A stretch of DNA of 64,000 bases from Neobacillus sp. OS1-2 (lineage in GTDB: Bacteria; Bacillota; Bacilli; Bacillales; Cytobacillaceae): positions 3,872,001 to 3,936,000 of the forward strand of contig NZ_CP133265.1 in assembly GCF_030915505.1 (NCBI RefSeq). The letters are read 5' to 3'. Under the pieces are notes generated by a model. The model had not been told where the DNA came from and did not search any database. It saw only the letters and a program-made list of their open reading frames with translations. Below are positions 35,527-43,728 of this stretch, piece after piece (within the stretch, counting starts at the first letter, position 1; every line of letters starts with the position of its first letter). The position numbers were made by a program, and so were the translations under genes.

Positions 35527-36636
35527 ATGGAAAAGGCAAAAATCAAGGCATCCCAGATGTTTATCTTGGTGGTTTTGTTTGAAATGGGCAGTGCGATTCT
35601 TGTGGGTCTTGGAGCTTCCGCAAAACAAGATGCGTGGATATCGATGTTATTGGGCTTAGCTGGTGGTTTATTGCTATTTCTTGTTTATTATCAACTTTAT
35701 AAATATTATCCTACACTGACGTTAACGAGTTATGTGCAAAAAATTACTGGGAAATGGATAGGACGGCTGCTTGGCTTGTTGTATATTATCTATTTCATCT
35801 ATTGTTCGACACGGGTTTTGCGTGATTTTGGTGAATTATTAACAACCACCATTTATTTTAATACCCCGCTCATTGTTATTAACGCCTTGATGATGCTGAC
35901 CATTATTTATTCGATTCATAAAGGGATTGAAGTGATTGCTCGAGTGGGGGAACTATTTTTTGGTGTCATCTACATGATGGCAACTGCGGGCTTCCTTCTC
36001 ATTCTCTTTTCTGGGCTAATTCATTTGGAATATCTTCAGCCAGTATTAGAATATGGCTGGAAGCCTGTGTTTATCACTTTTATTAGGGGGACGATTACTT
36101 TTCCATTTGGGGAAATGGTTGTATTCACCATGTTGCTTCCCTATCTGAATGATCATAAAAAAGTAAAGCTAGCCTGTATGGGCGGGATGATTCTAGCCGG
36201 GATTAACGTAACGATAACGTGTGCTATAAATGTAGCTACGTTAGGGGTAGACCTTTTTCAGCGCTCGAATTTCCCGCTGCTCACAACGATAGGGAAAATT
36301 CAGTTGGCTAATTTTATTGAACGACTGGATGTTCTATTTATGCTTTATTTGATGATTGGCGGTTTCTTTAAAATTTCGATCTTTTTCTATGCCGCGGTGA
36401 TCGGTGCAGCAGAATTATTCAAGTTTAAAAACCATCAGAAGTTAAGTTTTCCCATTGGTTTAATTATTTTAATAGCCTCTGTAACGATTTCCTCTTCATA
36501 TGCGGAACATATTCAAGAAGGGTTAAAAGTGGTCCCTGTTTATTTACATTGGCCATTTCAAATCATTATTCCCCCCATATTACTTATCATTGCTTTTATT
36601 CGGAATCGAAAGAAAAAAACAACAAGCTCTTCATGA
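35527..36636 (+). CDS. Germination receptor subunit B, second copy
   Basis: A 369-residue membrane protein with ten helices of the spore-germination (GerAB/YndE) family. FILVVLFEMGSAILVGLG (about 12-29), DAWISMLLGLAGGLLLFL (about 36-53), FGELLTTTIYFNTP (about 97-110) and VGELFFGVIYMMATAGF are shared almost word for word with the first copy. It binds germinant in the membrane in characterised systems. It lies 59 bases after the first copy with a near-identical leader (CCCTTAGAAAAGGGG), so the pair is a recent tandem duplication. Tolerance of a broken first copy may depend on this one. Confidence 0.92.
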   Translation: MEKAKIKASQMFILVVLFEMGSAILVGLGASAKQDAWISMLLGLAGGLLLFLVYYQLYKYYPTLTLTSYVQKITGKWIGRLLGLLYIIYFIYCSTRVLRDFGELLTTTIYFNTPLIVINALMMLTIIYSIHKGIEVIARVGELFFGVIYMMATAGFLLILFSGLIHLEYLQPVLEYGWKPVFITFIRGTITFPFGEMVVFTMLLPYLNDHKKVKLACMGGMILAGINVTITCAINVATLGVDLFQRSNFPLLTTIGKIQLANFIERLDVLFMLYLMIGGFFKISIFFYAAVIGAAELFKFKNHQKLSFPIGLIILIASVTISSSYAEHIQEGLKVVPVYLHWPFQIIIPPILLIIAFIRNRKKKTTSSS

Positions 36637-36655
36637 AAGGGCTTGTTGTTTTTTC
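36618..36655. terminator. Bidirectional terminator between ger operon and kinase
   Basis: AACAACAAGC and GCTTGTTGTT pair perfectly around a 13-base loop; T runs flank both ends (A run on the left, T run on the right). It lies where two converging genes overlap by six bases. Confidence 0.85.
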
Positions 36656-38298
36656 TGTTTCCTATCGTTACCATGAATCGCTGGGAGGGTTATATGAACG
36701 GATGTTCCTTGATTTATCTGACTGTCAAAGCGAATGGTGCCACTATGTGATTGAACAATTTTGAAGCTGACCGTAAGTCCTAAACCTGTTCCTTTTTCCT
36801 TAGAAGAATAGAAGGGCTCACCGATTTTCTCTAATCGCCCCTTGGAAATCCCGCAGCCATTGTCCTTAACTGTAATAACAACCAGATCCTTTTCAAGTAG
36901 TTCTAAACCAATCGAAACGGTTCCACCATTGATTGATGCTTCAATAGCATTTTTTATGATATTGATAAACAATTGTTTTAGCTGGTTTGGCTCACAATCA
37001 ATATATATTTCTTGTTCCGGAAAAACAGACTCGATTTGAACATTATAATAAGACGCCTCGGTCCGGAGTAACGAGATGACATCATTCAAAAGCTTTTGAA
37101 TTTCAGCCTTAGTAAATTTAAGATGCTGCGGCTTAGCTAATAGCAACAGTTCTCCAACGATGTGATTGATTCGATCTAATTCATCTGACATAATTTGGTA
37201 ATAAAATTGATGCTTCTCGTCCTCCACTTGCAACAGCTGGACAAACCCCTTCAAGGAAGTAAGCGGATTACGGATTTCATGGGCAACACTAGCTGATAAT
37301 TCTCCGACAACAGAAAGTTTCTCTGTTCTTCGTAGGCGCTCCTCCGTTTTCCTTAAGATGGTAACATCTTTGCCATACCCAATAATTCCCGTAATGTTTC
37401 CATTGATAATGATGGGAAGAGACGTACATTGTAAGGTAATCGGTTTTCCATTCTTATGTTGGATTTGAATCTCATACATAATCGGCTTTACTTCCTCTAC
37501 AACAGCGGAAATAAAGCGTTTTAGGAATGGTTTGTATTTTTTGGCCAATATGGTTTTGACACTTTTTCCAATCATTTCATTCCGATTGAAACCAGTGATA
37601 ACGTCAAAGTGGGGGTTGAGATTCGTAATAGTTCCATCTAAATCCAACATATAAACGATATCCGGACTGTACTCAAATAAGGATTTATATTGCTGTTGGC
37701 TTTCTGCCAATTGTCTGGCCATTTCCTTTTTTTCGGTAATATCCCGACCAATAATGACTAATCCTTTTCTTGAGCCGTCGGAATGAAAAAGCGGGACTTT
37801 GATGGTATCAAAAGTTTTCGTTGAACCATCAGGAACAGGCAGAACTTCCTCAATCCGTGTGATTTTTCTATTTTCCCATGTCTCCTCATCAGAAATCTCA
37901 CAAAACTTAAGGGCATCACCATAAAAGTCTGTATATTCGGCTAGTTCCGAGTCCTTCTTCCCACGATAATCTACGTTTTCAAGCTGGAACAACTGTAAAC
38001 CAAAATCATTCGCTTCAATCCATCTTCCTTCACCATCTTTGAAGTTAACAAAGTCAACCATGGAATTGATTAACGTGGATAAACGATTTTGATCTTCTTT
38101 AGAAACAGTTAATTCCTGCTTCTTATGAAGGAAAAAGTAAATGAATCCGCCCGTTACGAGAATATAAAGTATTTCCTTCGATCTCTCAACCATAGGAATA
38201 TAGGAGGAAGGCACTAGCTGATGGATGATAAAATTCGATACATTTATCCAAATTAAACTAGTAATAAAGTAAAGGAAAACTAGCTTTTTTTTGCTCAT
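36631..38298 (-). CDS. PAS-domain sensor histidine kinase (sporulation-kinase type)
   Basis: A 555-residue membrane kinase. Two hydrophobic segments lie at about 6-27 and 42-57. Two PAS domains follow (about 70-185, ending GLVIIGRDITEKKEM, and about 205-315, with YSPDIVYMLDLDGTITNLN). The HisKA domain has the phosphate-accepting His340 in SVAHEIRNPLTSLKG. The ATPase domain has the N box INIIKNAIEA, DNGCGIS and EKGTGLGLTVS. No response regulator is next to it, like the Kin kinases that feed the Spo0A phosphorelay; that link is inference. The signal is unknown. Confidence 0.88.
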   Translation of the reverse strand: MSKKKLVFLYFITSLIWINVSNFIIHQLVPSSYIPMVERSKEILYILVTGGFIYFFLHKKQELTVSKEDQNRLSTLINSMVDFVNFKDGEGRWIEANDFGLQLFQLENVDYRGKKDSELAEYTDFYGDALKFCEISDEETWENRKITRIEEVLPVPDGSTKTFDTIKVPLFHSDGSRKGLVIIGRDITEKKEMARQLAESQQQYKSLFEYSPDIVYMLDLDGTITNLNPHFDVITGFNRNEMIGKSVKTILAKKYKPFLKRFISAVVEEVKPIMYEIQIQHKNGKPITLQCTSLPIIINGNITGIIGYGKDVTILRKTEERLRRTEKLSVVGELSASVAHEIRNPLTSLKGFVQLLQVEDEKHQFYYQIMSDELDRINHIVGELLLLAKPQHLKFTKAEIQKLLNDVISLLRTEASYYNVQIESVFPEQEIYIDCEPNQLKQLFINIIKNAIEASINGGTVSIGLELLEKDLVVITVKDNGCGISKGRLEKIGEPFYSSKEKGTGLGLTVSFKIVQSHSGTIRFDSQINQGTSVHITLPAIHGNDRKQKKQQALS

Positions 38299-38400
38299 AA
38301 AATCTCCAGTTCTTTAAAGTTGGTACGTTTCCCACCGTGTATAAATAGTTTTTCTACTATTGTATATCATACTAGATATCGGGTTGTTTTGGAATGAATT

Positions 38401-38904
38401 TTAGACGATTCTTTTCCCAAGGATCAGTAAGTCTCTCTCGATTCCATCGAGTTCTGCCACATTTGGCAAGTGTGCCCACTTTTCAAAACCAAAGCGATGA
38501 AAAAGGTGAATACTAGGTTCATTATGACCAAAGATAAAACCAAGTAAAGTCTTGATTTCGAGCTTAGGACAGGCATCAATGGCTTTTTGGATAAGAAATT
38601 TGCCAAGTTTTTTTCCACGGAAATCTTGATCAATATAAATACTAATTTCTGCAGTAGCATGATAAGCAGGTCTGCCATAAAACGATTGAAAGCTTACCCA
38701 GCCACAAATACTACCATCCATCTCTACTACCCATAAAGGACGAAAAGTAGGAGAATGATCGTTAAACCAATTCATCCGGCTTTCTACTGATACGGGCTCT
38801 AAATCCGCCGTTACCATTCTGCTTGCGATGGTTGAATTGTATATGTCGATAATTTTTGGCATATCATGTAATTCCGCATCCCTGATAGTGAAATTTGCAA
38901 ACAT
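38401..38904 (-). CDS. GNAT N-acetyltransferase (phosphinothricin-acetyltransferase-like)
   Basis: A 167-residue GNAT enzyme. Motif A is DQDFRGKKLGKFLIQKAI (about 92-109), with the acetyl-CoA pyrophosphate loop RGKKLG. The start TIRDAELHDMPKIIDIYN and SRMNWFNDH with WVVEMDGSICGWVSF resemble the Pat/YwnH branch, which acetylates phosphinothricin or methionine sulfoximine. The end HLFHRFGFEKWAHLPNV is also typical. A single gene. The true substrate is uncertain. Confidence 0.88.
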   Translation of the reverse strand: MFANFTIRDAELHDMPKIIDIYNSTIASRMVTADLEPVSVESRMNWFNDHSPTFRPLWVVEMDGSICGWVSFQSFYGRPAYHATAEISIYIDQDFRGKKLGKFLIQKAIDACPKLEIKTLLGFIFGHNEPSIHLFHRFGFEKWAHLPNVAELDGIERDLLILGKRIV

Positions 38905-39006
38905 AATCGTTCTCCATTCAAGTTTAATTTGATGTAATTAATGATATAGTTCTGAACAAGCATTTTCAATATGAAGTTGTCTCGGAATAAGGGTAAATTT
39001 TTTGGC

Positions 39007-39047
39007 AAAAAAAGACCCTTTCCCGTTTTACCGAGAAAAGGCTTTTT
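39007..39047 (-). terminator. Terminator of the YpzG-like gene
   Basis: Read on the minus strand, AAAAAGCCTTTTC pairs with GAAAGGGTCTTTTT with small mismatches, and seven T follow. It lies 27 bases after the stop of the small gene at 39074-39226, which helps to confirm that gene over a longer overlapping frame that would read through the hairpin. Confidence 0.78.
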
Positions 39048-39073
39048 CATTTTCGTTTCGAATACCTTAGCCA

Positions 39074-39226
39074 CTACCAGCGATGGGCCTTGGCATTGCT
39101 CCTTAAGATGATTGTGTTTTGCGTCATTTGCGTTTGTCCATTCACCTGTGACTTTTGGCGTTTCGGCCTCGTAAAGGTGTGGTGAAATAACTCCGAGTGC
39201 GGATCTAAATGATCTTTGTAGCTCAT
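39074..39226 (-). CDS. Small YpzG-family-like protein
   Basis: A 50-residue basic protein: it starts MSYKDHLDPHSELFHH, contains TFTRPKRQKSQVNGQTQ and ends TIILRSNAKAHRW. The arrangement (F-H-H near residue 15, P-K then SQVNG, then TQ) fits my recollection of the YpzG family of Bacillaceae, small proteins of unknown function. GAGGTGAT lies seven bases before the ATG and a terminator follows the stop, so the unit is self-consistent. A longer frame at 38811-39287 on the same strand overlaps it but has no ribosome site and runs through the terminator and into the acetyltransferase gene. Confidence 0.7.
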   Translation of the reverse strand: MSYKDHLDPHSELFHHTFTRPKRQKSQVNGQTQMTQNTIILRSNAKAHRW

Positions 39227-39381
39227 CTAAAATCACCTCATCATAGGATACTTTGAAACGATGATATTCTATCTGAATATCAAACATAGTATTTGTAAAA
39301 AAACAGGCAAATATCCAAGAAAGATAAATTTAATTAAATTTAGCCTTGTATTATCCGAAATTTCAGAATAAAATAAAACTA

Positions 39382-39403
39382 ACATACCAACCGGTAGGTA
39401 TGT
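39382..39403. promoter_or_regulatory. Palindromic operator before the catabolic cluster
   Basis: ACATACC-AACCGGT-AGGTATGT is a 22-bp palindrome with one mismatched base pair near the centre. It lies about 75 bases before the first acyl-CoA dehydrogenase gene. Size and form suit a TetR-family dimer, which often controls acyl-CoA catabolism; no regulator gene is encoded in the window. Confidence 0.65.
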
Positions 39404-39476
39404 ATCCGGTGATTTTTGCATATTCTTTTTTTAGGGGTAAAAGCTAGATTTCAAGATTAAGAATGGAGTGATTGGT

Positions 39477-40655
39477 GTGTATTTACGTTTGACGGATGAA
39501 CAAAAAATGGTCCAGAAAACAATTAGAAGATTCGTAGAAAAAGAGCTCATTCCACTTGAAAACGATGTACTGAGAAATGAAAGAGAAGGGAAACCAAGTC
39601 TCCCAGCCGGAAAACTAAAAGAACTGCAATTAAAAGCTAAGGAAGCGGGTTTTTGGGGAATTAATACACCTGAAGAATACGGCGGCGCTAACCTCGGGCA
39701 AATGATGATGGCAATTGTTTTAATGGAGGTATCCAAAACATTTGTCCCTTTTCAGTTTGGCGGTTCTGCAGATAATATTCTTTATTACGGAAATGAAGAA
39801 CAAAAGAAAAAATATTTACTTCCTACAATAAATGGTGAGAAGAAGTCATGCTTCGCGATGACCGAGCCTGGTGCAGGATCTGATACAAGAAATATTAAAA
39901 TGACCGCTGTGAAGGATGGAAATGACTGGGTGTTAAATGGAGAAAAGACCTTTATCACCGGTGGAAATGAAGCGGACTTTGTCATGGCGATTGCCATCAC
40001 AGATAAAGAATTGCATCAATCAACAAATGGCCGGGAAGGCGTCACTTGCTTTATTGTCGATCGCGCGATGGGCTGGAAATCCGAGTATATACATACGATG
40101 GGAGAATGGGGACCAGCCGGATTAGTATTTGAAAATGTCCATGTTCCGGAGGAAAACATTCTCGGTGAATTACACAAGGGCTACAATCTTGGACTGGAAT
40201 GGATTGGCTTTGCCAGATGGGTGGTAGGGGCAAGAGCAGTCGGTTCTGCAGAGCGCCTATTACAAATGGCGATTGATTATGCGAAAGAACGGGTTACCTT
40301 TGGAAAACCAATTGCAGAACGGCAGGCCATCCAGTGGCAGATTGCGGATTCAGCGGTTGAAATTGAAGCAGCTAAATGGCTGGTTTTAAACGCTGCCTTT
40401 ACGCTTGATAACGGGGAAGATAATCGTCACTTAGCTTCGATGGCAAAATTATATGGTGCCAATATGGGGAACAATGTCGTCGACCGTGTTCTGCAAATTC
40501 ATGGCGGCATGGGTTACACAAGGGAATTGCCGATTGAGCGCTGGTACCGTGAAGCAAGGTTATGGAGAATCTACGATGGTACGGATGAAATCCAGAAGAT
40601 GATTATTGCACGTAATCTTATCAAGGGTCATGTAAAGGTTGGGCAATACGTTTAA
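39477..40655 (+). CDS. Acyl-CoA dehydrogenase, first of two
   Basis: A 392-residue FAD enzyme of the acyl-CoA dehydrogenase family, which introduces the 2,3-double bond. AFMTEPGAGSD-type loop is here CFAMTEPGAGSDTRNI (about 124-139), followed by WVLNGEKTFITGG. VGSAERLLQMAIDYAKERVTFGKPI and QIHGGMGYTRELPIERWYREARLW are typical. The place of the usual catalytic Glu (YEGT) reads IYDGTDEIQ, so the base may be Asp or lie elsewhere. The GTG at 39477 has TGGAG eight bases upstream. It heads the cluster and is followed by an SDR and two MaoC-like genes. Confidence 0.88.
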   Translation: MYLRLTDEQKMVQKTIRRFVEKELIPLENDVLRNEREGKPSLPAGKLKELQLKAKEAGFWGINTPEEYGGANLGQMMMAIVLMEVSKTFVPFQFGGSADNILYYGNEEQKKKYLLPTINGEKKSCFAMTEPGAGSDTRNIKMTAVKDGNDWVLNGEKTFITGGNEADFVMAIAITDKELHQSTNGREGVTCFIVDRAMGWKSEYIHTMGEWGPAGLVFENVHVPEENILGELHKGYNLGLEWIGFARWVVGARAVGSAERLLQMAIDYAKERVTFGKPIAERQAIQWQIADSAVEIEAAKWLVLNAAFTLDNGEDNRHLASMAKLYGANMGNNVVDRVLQIHGGMGYTRELPIERWYREARLWRIYDGTDEIQKMIIARNLIKGHVKVGQYV

Positions 40656-40700
40656 ATCCTTACTGTAAGCGTTATCTATTTAATGTTAGGGGGAAGAAAA

Positions 40701-41465
40701 ATGACAGGCAGATTTGCAGGTAGAGTGGCATTGGTAACAGGTGGAAGCCGAGGTATTGGTAAAGGGATTGTTGAACTTTTTGCACAGGAAGGCGCTAAGG
40801 TGGCCTTTATCGATTTAAATGAAGAGGCATTGAGCACGACAACAAGTGAATTAAAAGAAAAAGGCTATGATGTCTATTCAAAGATAGCGAATGTTGTTGA
40901 TGCGGAGCAAGTGGAAGCCGCCGTTAAGGAAGTTTATGAGACGTTTGGTTCCGTTGATATTTTGGTCAATAATGCTGGCGTTATTCGCGATAATCTGTTG
41001 TTTAAAATGACAGAGTCCGATTGGCAAACGGTAATGGATGTGCATTTAAAGGGATCCTTCAATGCCGCTCGCGCGGTTCAAAAATACATGGTGGAACAAA
41101 AATATGGGCGGATTATCAATATTTCTTCTACTTCAGCGCTTGGTAATCGCGGTCAGGCCAATTATGCCGCAGCTAAGGCAGGCTTGCAGGGCTTTACGAA
41201 AACGCTGGCCATTGAGTTGGGTAGATTTGGGATTACAGCAAACTCTGTTGCACCTGGATTTATTGAAACCGAAATGACGAAAGAAACAGCGGCAAGAATT
41301 GGGATTCCATTTGAGCAGTTAATTCAAGCAAGTGTGGCTGCCATCCCGGTCGGTCGAAGCGGGAAGCCGGCAGATATCGCTAATGCTGTTGCCTTTTTTG
41401 CTGATGAGCAATCATCCTTCGTTAATGGTCAAGTGATTTATGTTGCTGGCGGTCCGAAAAATTAA
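40701..41465 (+). CDS. Short-chain dehydrogenase (FabG-like, 3-hydroxyacyl-CoA dehydrogenase candidate)
   Basis: A 254-residue classical SDR. The NAD(P) motif is TGGSRGIG (about 13-20) with an acidic residue (FIDLNEE) at the end of strand 2 that favours NAD+. NNAG lies near 88, catalytic Ser in ISSTSALG, and YAAAK (about 155-159) holds Tyr and Lys. In this setting it likely oxidises a 3-hydroxyacyl-CoA in beta-oxidation. TTAGGGGGAAG lies before the ATG at 40701; the frame is open slightly further upstream. It is followed by two hot-dog hydratase genes. Confidence 0.87.
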   Translation: MTGRFAGRVALVTGGSRGIGKGIVELFAQEGAKVAFIDLNEEALSTTTSELKEKGYDVYSKIANVVDAEQVEAAVKEVYETFGSVDILVNNAGVIRDNLLFKMTESDWQTVMDVHLKGSFNAARAVQKYMVEQKYGRIINISSTSALGNRGQANYAAAKAGLQGFTKTLAIELGRFGITANSVAPGFIETEMTKETAARIGIPFEQLIQASVAAIPVGRSGKPADIANAVAFFADEQSSFVNGQVIYVAGGPKN

Positions 41466-41487
41466 TTTGTTGTGAGGTGGAGTTGAA

Positions 41488-41937
41488 TTGTTTAAAGACC
41501 AGATAGGCAAGATTTCAAACAAAGTAAAGAATGTCGTTGAAAGAGGGGCTGTTAAGAACTTTGCAGTAGCCATTGGCGACCCTCACCCTATCTATGTTGA
41601 CGAGGAAACCGGCAGACGTTCGAGATATCAAAACAATATTGCCCCGCCAACCTTCCCAAGGGTATTTGATTATGGTGTCATTGAAGGATTAAACCTGCCG
41701 AATAAAGGCTTAATCCACGGTGAACAAACCTTCCACTATGTCCGGCCACTATTGGTTGGGGAAGAAATTTACTGCTATTCGATTGTGAAAAAATATTTTG
41801 AGAAAAAAGGGAATTTTGGCGAGATGGGATTCCTCGTACTTGAGAGCTTTGGTGAAGATTTGGCCGGGAATACCATTTTTAGTTCAACCTCGACGGTTGT
41901 CATATCGGAAGCTGTGAGGAAGGTGTTGGTGAAATGA
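41488..41937 (+). CDS. MaoC-like hot-dog protein, N-terminal dehydratase type
   Basis: A 149-residue hot-dog protein of the kind that forms the N-terminal half of double hot-dog hydratases. VKNFAVAIGDPHPIYVDEE (about 23-41) and ANIAPPTFP-like NNIAPPTFPRVFDYG are family features. FHYVRPLLVGEEIYCYS lies near 83. It overlaps the next hot-dog gene by 4 bases, so the two products should form a heteromeric hydratase, as known for paired MaoC-type subunits in actinobacterial steroid side-chain breakdown. The start is a TTG with GAGGTGGAG upstream. Confidence 0.82.
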   Translation: MFKDQIGKISNKVKNVVERGAVKNFAVAIGDPHPIYVDEETGRRSRYQNNIAPPTFPRVFDYGVIEGLNLPNKGLIHGEQTFHYVRPLLVGEEIYCYSIVKKYFEKKGNFGEMGFLVLESFGEDLAGNTIFSSTSTVVISEAVRKVLVK

Positions 41938-42335
41938 GTACACTTTTAGAATTACAGGTTGGTGAAGCAGTAAATGAAATTCAACTGGCGCCTGTTTCAA
42001 GGATGGACCTCATTAAATATTCCGGTGCTTCAGGGGATTTTAACCCGATTCACACGATTGACGAAGAGGCTAAAAAGGCAGGATTACCAGGAATCATTGC
42101 CCATGGGATGTGGACAATGGGCAATTTGGCGAAACTGTTCACTTCCTTTTATGAGGAAGGGTTTGTTCGCGATTACTCGATCCGTTTTAAAGGAATGGTC
42201 TTTTTAAACGATGTGATTACACTCAGAGCAACAGTAAAGGAAAAGCAGGAAAAGACGTTGCGCTTTGCTGTCCAAGCTGTTAACCAACAAGGGAAAGATG
42301 TTTTACAGGGTGAGGTTGTGTTTCAACAATATTAA
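41934..42335 (+). CDS. MaoC-like enoyl-CoA hydratase subunit with catalytic Asp-His
   Basis: A 133-residue hot-dog protein. The hydratase-2 motif YSGASGDFNPIHTIDEEAKK (about 25-44) includes the catalytic Asp and His, and GIIAHGMWTMGNLAKL follows. It would hydrate the 2-enoyl-CoA made by the acyl-CoA dehydrogenases, with the partner encoded just upstream. A terminator lies 27 bases after its stop, so these four genes form one unit. Confidence 0.87.
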   Translation: MSTLLELQVGEAVNEIQLAPVSRMDLIKYSGASGDFNPIHTIDEEAKKAGLPGIIAHGMWTMGNLAKLFTSFYEEGFVRDYSIRFKGMVFLNDVITLRATVKEKQEKTLRFAVQAVNQQGKDVLQGEVVFQQY

Positions 42336-42361
42336 TGAATGAATGATGACATTACAAAATT

Positions 42362-42406
42362 CCCAGCACCAATAAGGTATCCTTTTGCTGCTGGGTTTAT
42401 TTTTGT
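42362..42406 (+). terminator. Rho-independent terminator inside the cluster
   Basis: CCCAGCA and TGCTGGG form a 7-bp stem around a 20-base loop, followed by TTTATTTTTG. It separates the first four-gene unit from the second acyl-CoA dehydrogenase. Confidence 0.7.
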
Positions 42407-42454
42407 AAGGCCGTGGCAGGACTCTGCCTAAAGAATGAAGAAGGAGGAGTTAAG

Positions 42455-43660
42455 GTGAATTTCAGCTATTCTGAAAAGGTAATCGAGTTACAAAAAAGAC
42501 TAACAGTATTTATGGATGAGTATATTTATCCAAATGAAAAGCTTTATGAAGAGCAAATTGATAAAAAAGATCCGTTTTCCAAGATTCCGCCAATCATGGA
42601 GGAATTAAAAGATAAGGCAAAACAAGCGGGGTTATGGAATTTGTTTTTACCGGAAAGTGAATATGGGGCAGGCTTGACTAATACAGAATATGCGCCGCTT
42701 TGTGAAATTATGGGCCGGTCAGCGATTGCCCCTGAGGTATTCAATTGTGCTGCCCCTGACACCGGGAATATGGAAGTCCTTGTCCGCTACGGAACCGAAG
42801 AACAAAAGGAAAAATGGCTTAAGCCTTTATTAAACGGGGAAATCCGTTCATGTTTTTCGATGACGGAGCCGGATGTGGCGTCATCGGATGCAACGAATAT
42901 TCAGGCTAGTATTATCCGAGATGGCGACGAATATGTCATTAATGGAACGAAATGGTGGTCATCAGGTGCTGGAGACCCACGCTGTAAAATTGCGATTGTG
43001 ATGGGGAAAAATGATCCAGACGCTCCAACCCATGAACAGCAATCGATGATTCTTGTTCCGCTTGATGCCCCGGGGGTCACGATTAAGAGAATTTTACCTG
43101 TTTTCGGTTATGATCATGCCCCGCATGGCCATGCCGAAATTGAATATAACAATGTCCGGGTACCTGCTGCCAATATGCTATGGGGTGAAGGGAAAGGCTT
43201 TGCCATCGCCCAGGGTCGATTAGGACCGGGAAGAATCCATCACTGCATGCGATCAATTGGTGCTGCCGAACGGGCATTGGAAGAATTATGTAAGCGCGTA
43301 CAGAGCCGTACGGCCTTTAGGAAAAAGCTTTCTGAGCAGGGTGTGATTCAGGAATGGATTGCCGATTCGCGCATTGAAATCGAACAGGCCAGGTTGCTCA
43401 CGCTGAAAGCTGCGTACATGATGGATACCGTTGGGAATAAAGAGGCGAAGGCTGAGATTGCGATGATTAAAGTAGTGGCCCCAAATATGGCCTTAAAGGT
43501 AATCGATCGGGCGATTCAAGCCTTTGGAGCTGCAGGTGTCAGCGAGGATACACCACTTGCGGCAAGCTGGGCGAATATACGTACTTTAAGGTTGGCTGAC
43601 GGACCGGATGAGGTTCATCGCAGAGCGGTCGCTAGACAGGAACTTAAGAAATACCGTTAA
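42455..43660 (+). CDS. Acyl-CoA dehydrogenase, second of two
   Basis: A 401-residue FAD enzyme. [17 protein letters not shown] (about 132-148), [15 protein letters not shown] and the ending [21 protein letters not shown] place it in the ACAD10/11-like branch, which handles branched or modified acyl chains. In that ending Asp stands where the catalytic Glu of medium-chain enzymes would be. AAGGAGGAG lies six bases before the GTG at 42455. It is followed by a second SDR and a thiolase. Whether it forms a mixed complex with the first dehydrogenase is open. Confidence 0.88.
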   Translation: MNFSYSEKVIELQKRLTVFMDEYIYPNEKLYEEQIDKKDPFSKIPPIMEELKDKAKQAGLWNLFLPESEYGAGLTNTEYAPLCEIMGRSAIAPEVFNCAAPDTGNMEVLVRYGTEEQKEKWLKPLLNGEIRSCFSMTEPDVASSDATNIQASIIRDGDEYVINGTKWWSSGAGDPRCKIAIVMGKNDPDAPTHEQQSMILVPLDAPGVTIKRILPVFGYDHAPHGHAEIEYNNVRVPAANMLWGEGKGFAIAQGRLGPGRIHHCMRSIGAAERALEELCKRVQSRTAFRKKLSEQGVIQEWIADSRIEIEQARLLTLKAAYMMDTVGNKEAKAEIAMIKVVAPNMALKVIDRAIQAFGAAGVSEDTPLAASWANIRTLRLADGPDEVHRRAVARQELKKYR

Positions 43661-43728
43661 ATTTCTTTAAATATAAGAAACGCCGCTGACCAGGGCGCCT
43701 ACGCTTTTCTAAATAGGGGGAATGATTC

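Noticed and set aside
38811..39287. 158-codon frame on the minus strand
   Set aside because: No ribosome site; it runs through a terminator hairpin and into the acetyltransferase gene. The 50-codon frame at 39074-39226 explains the region better.
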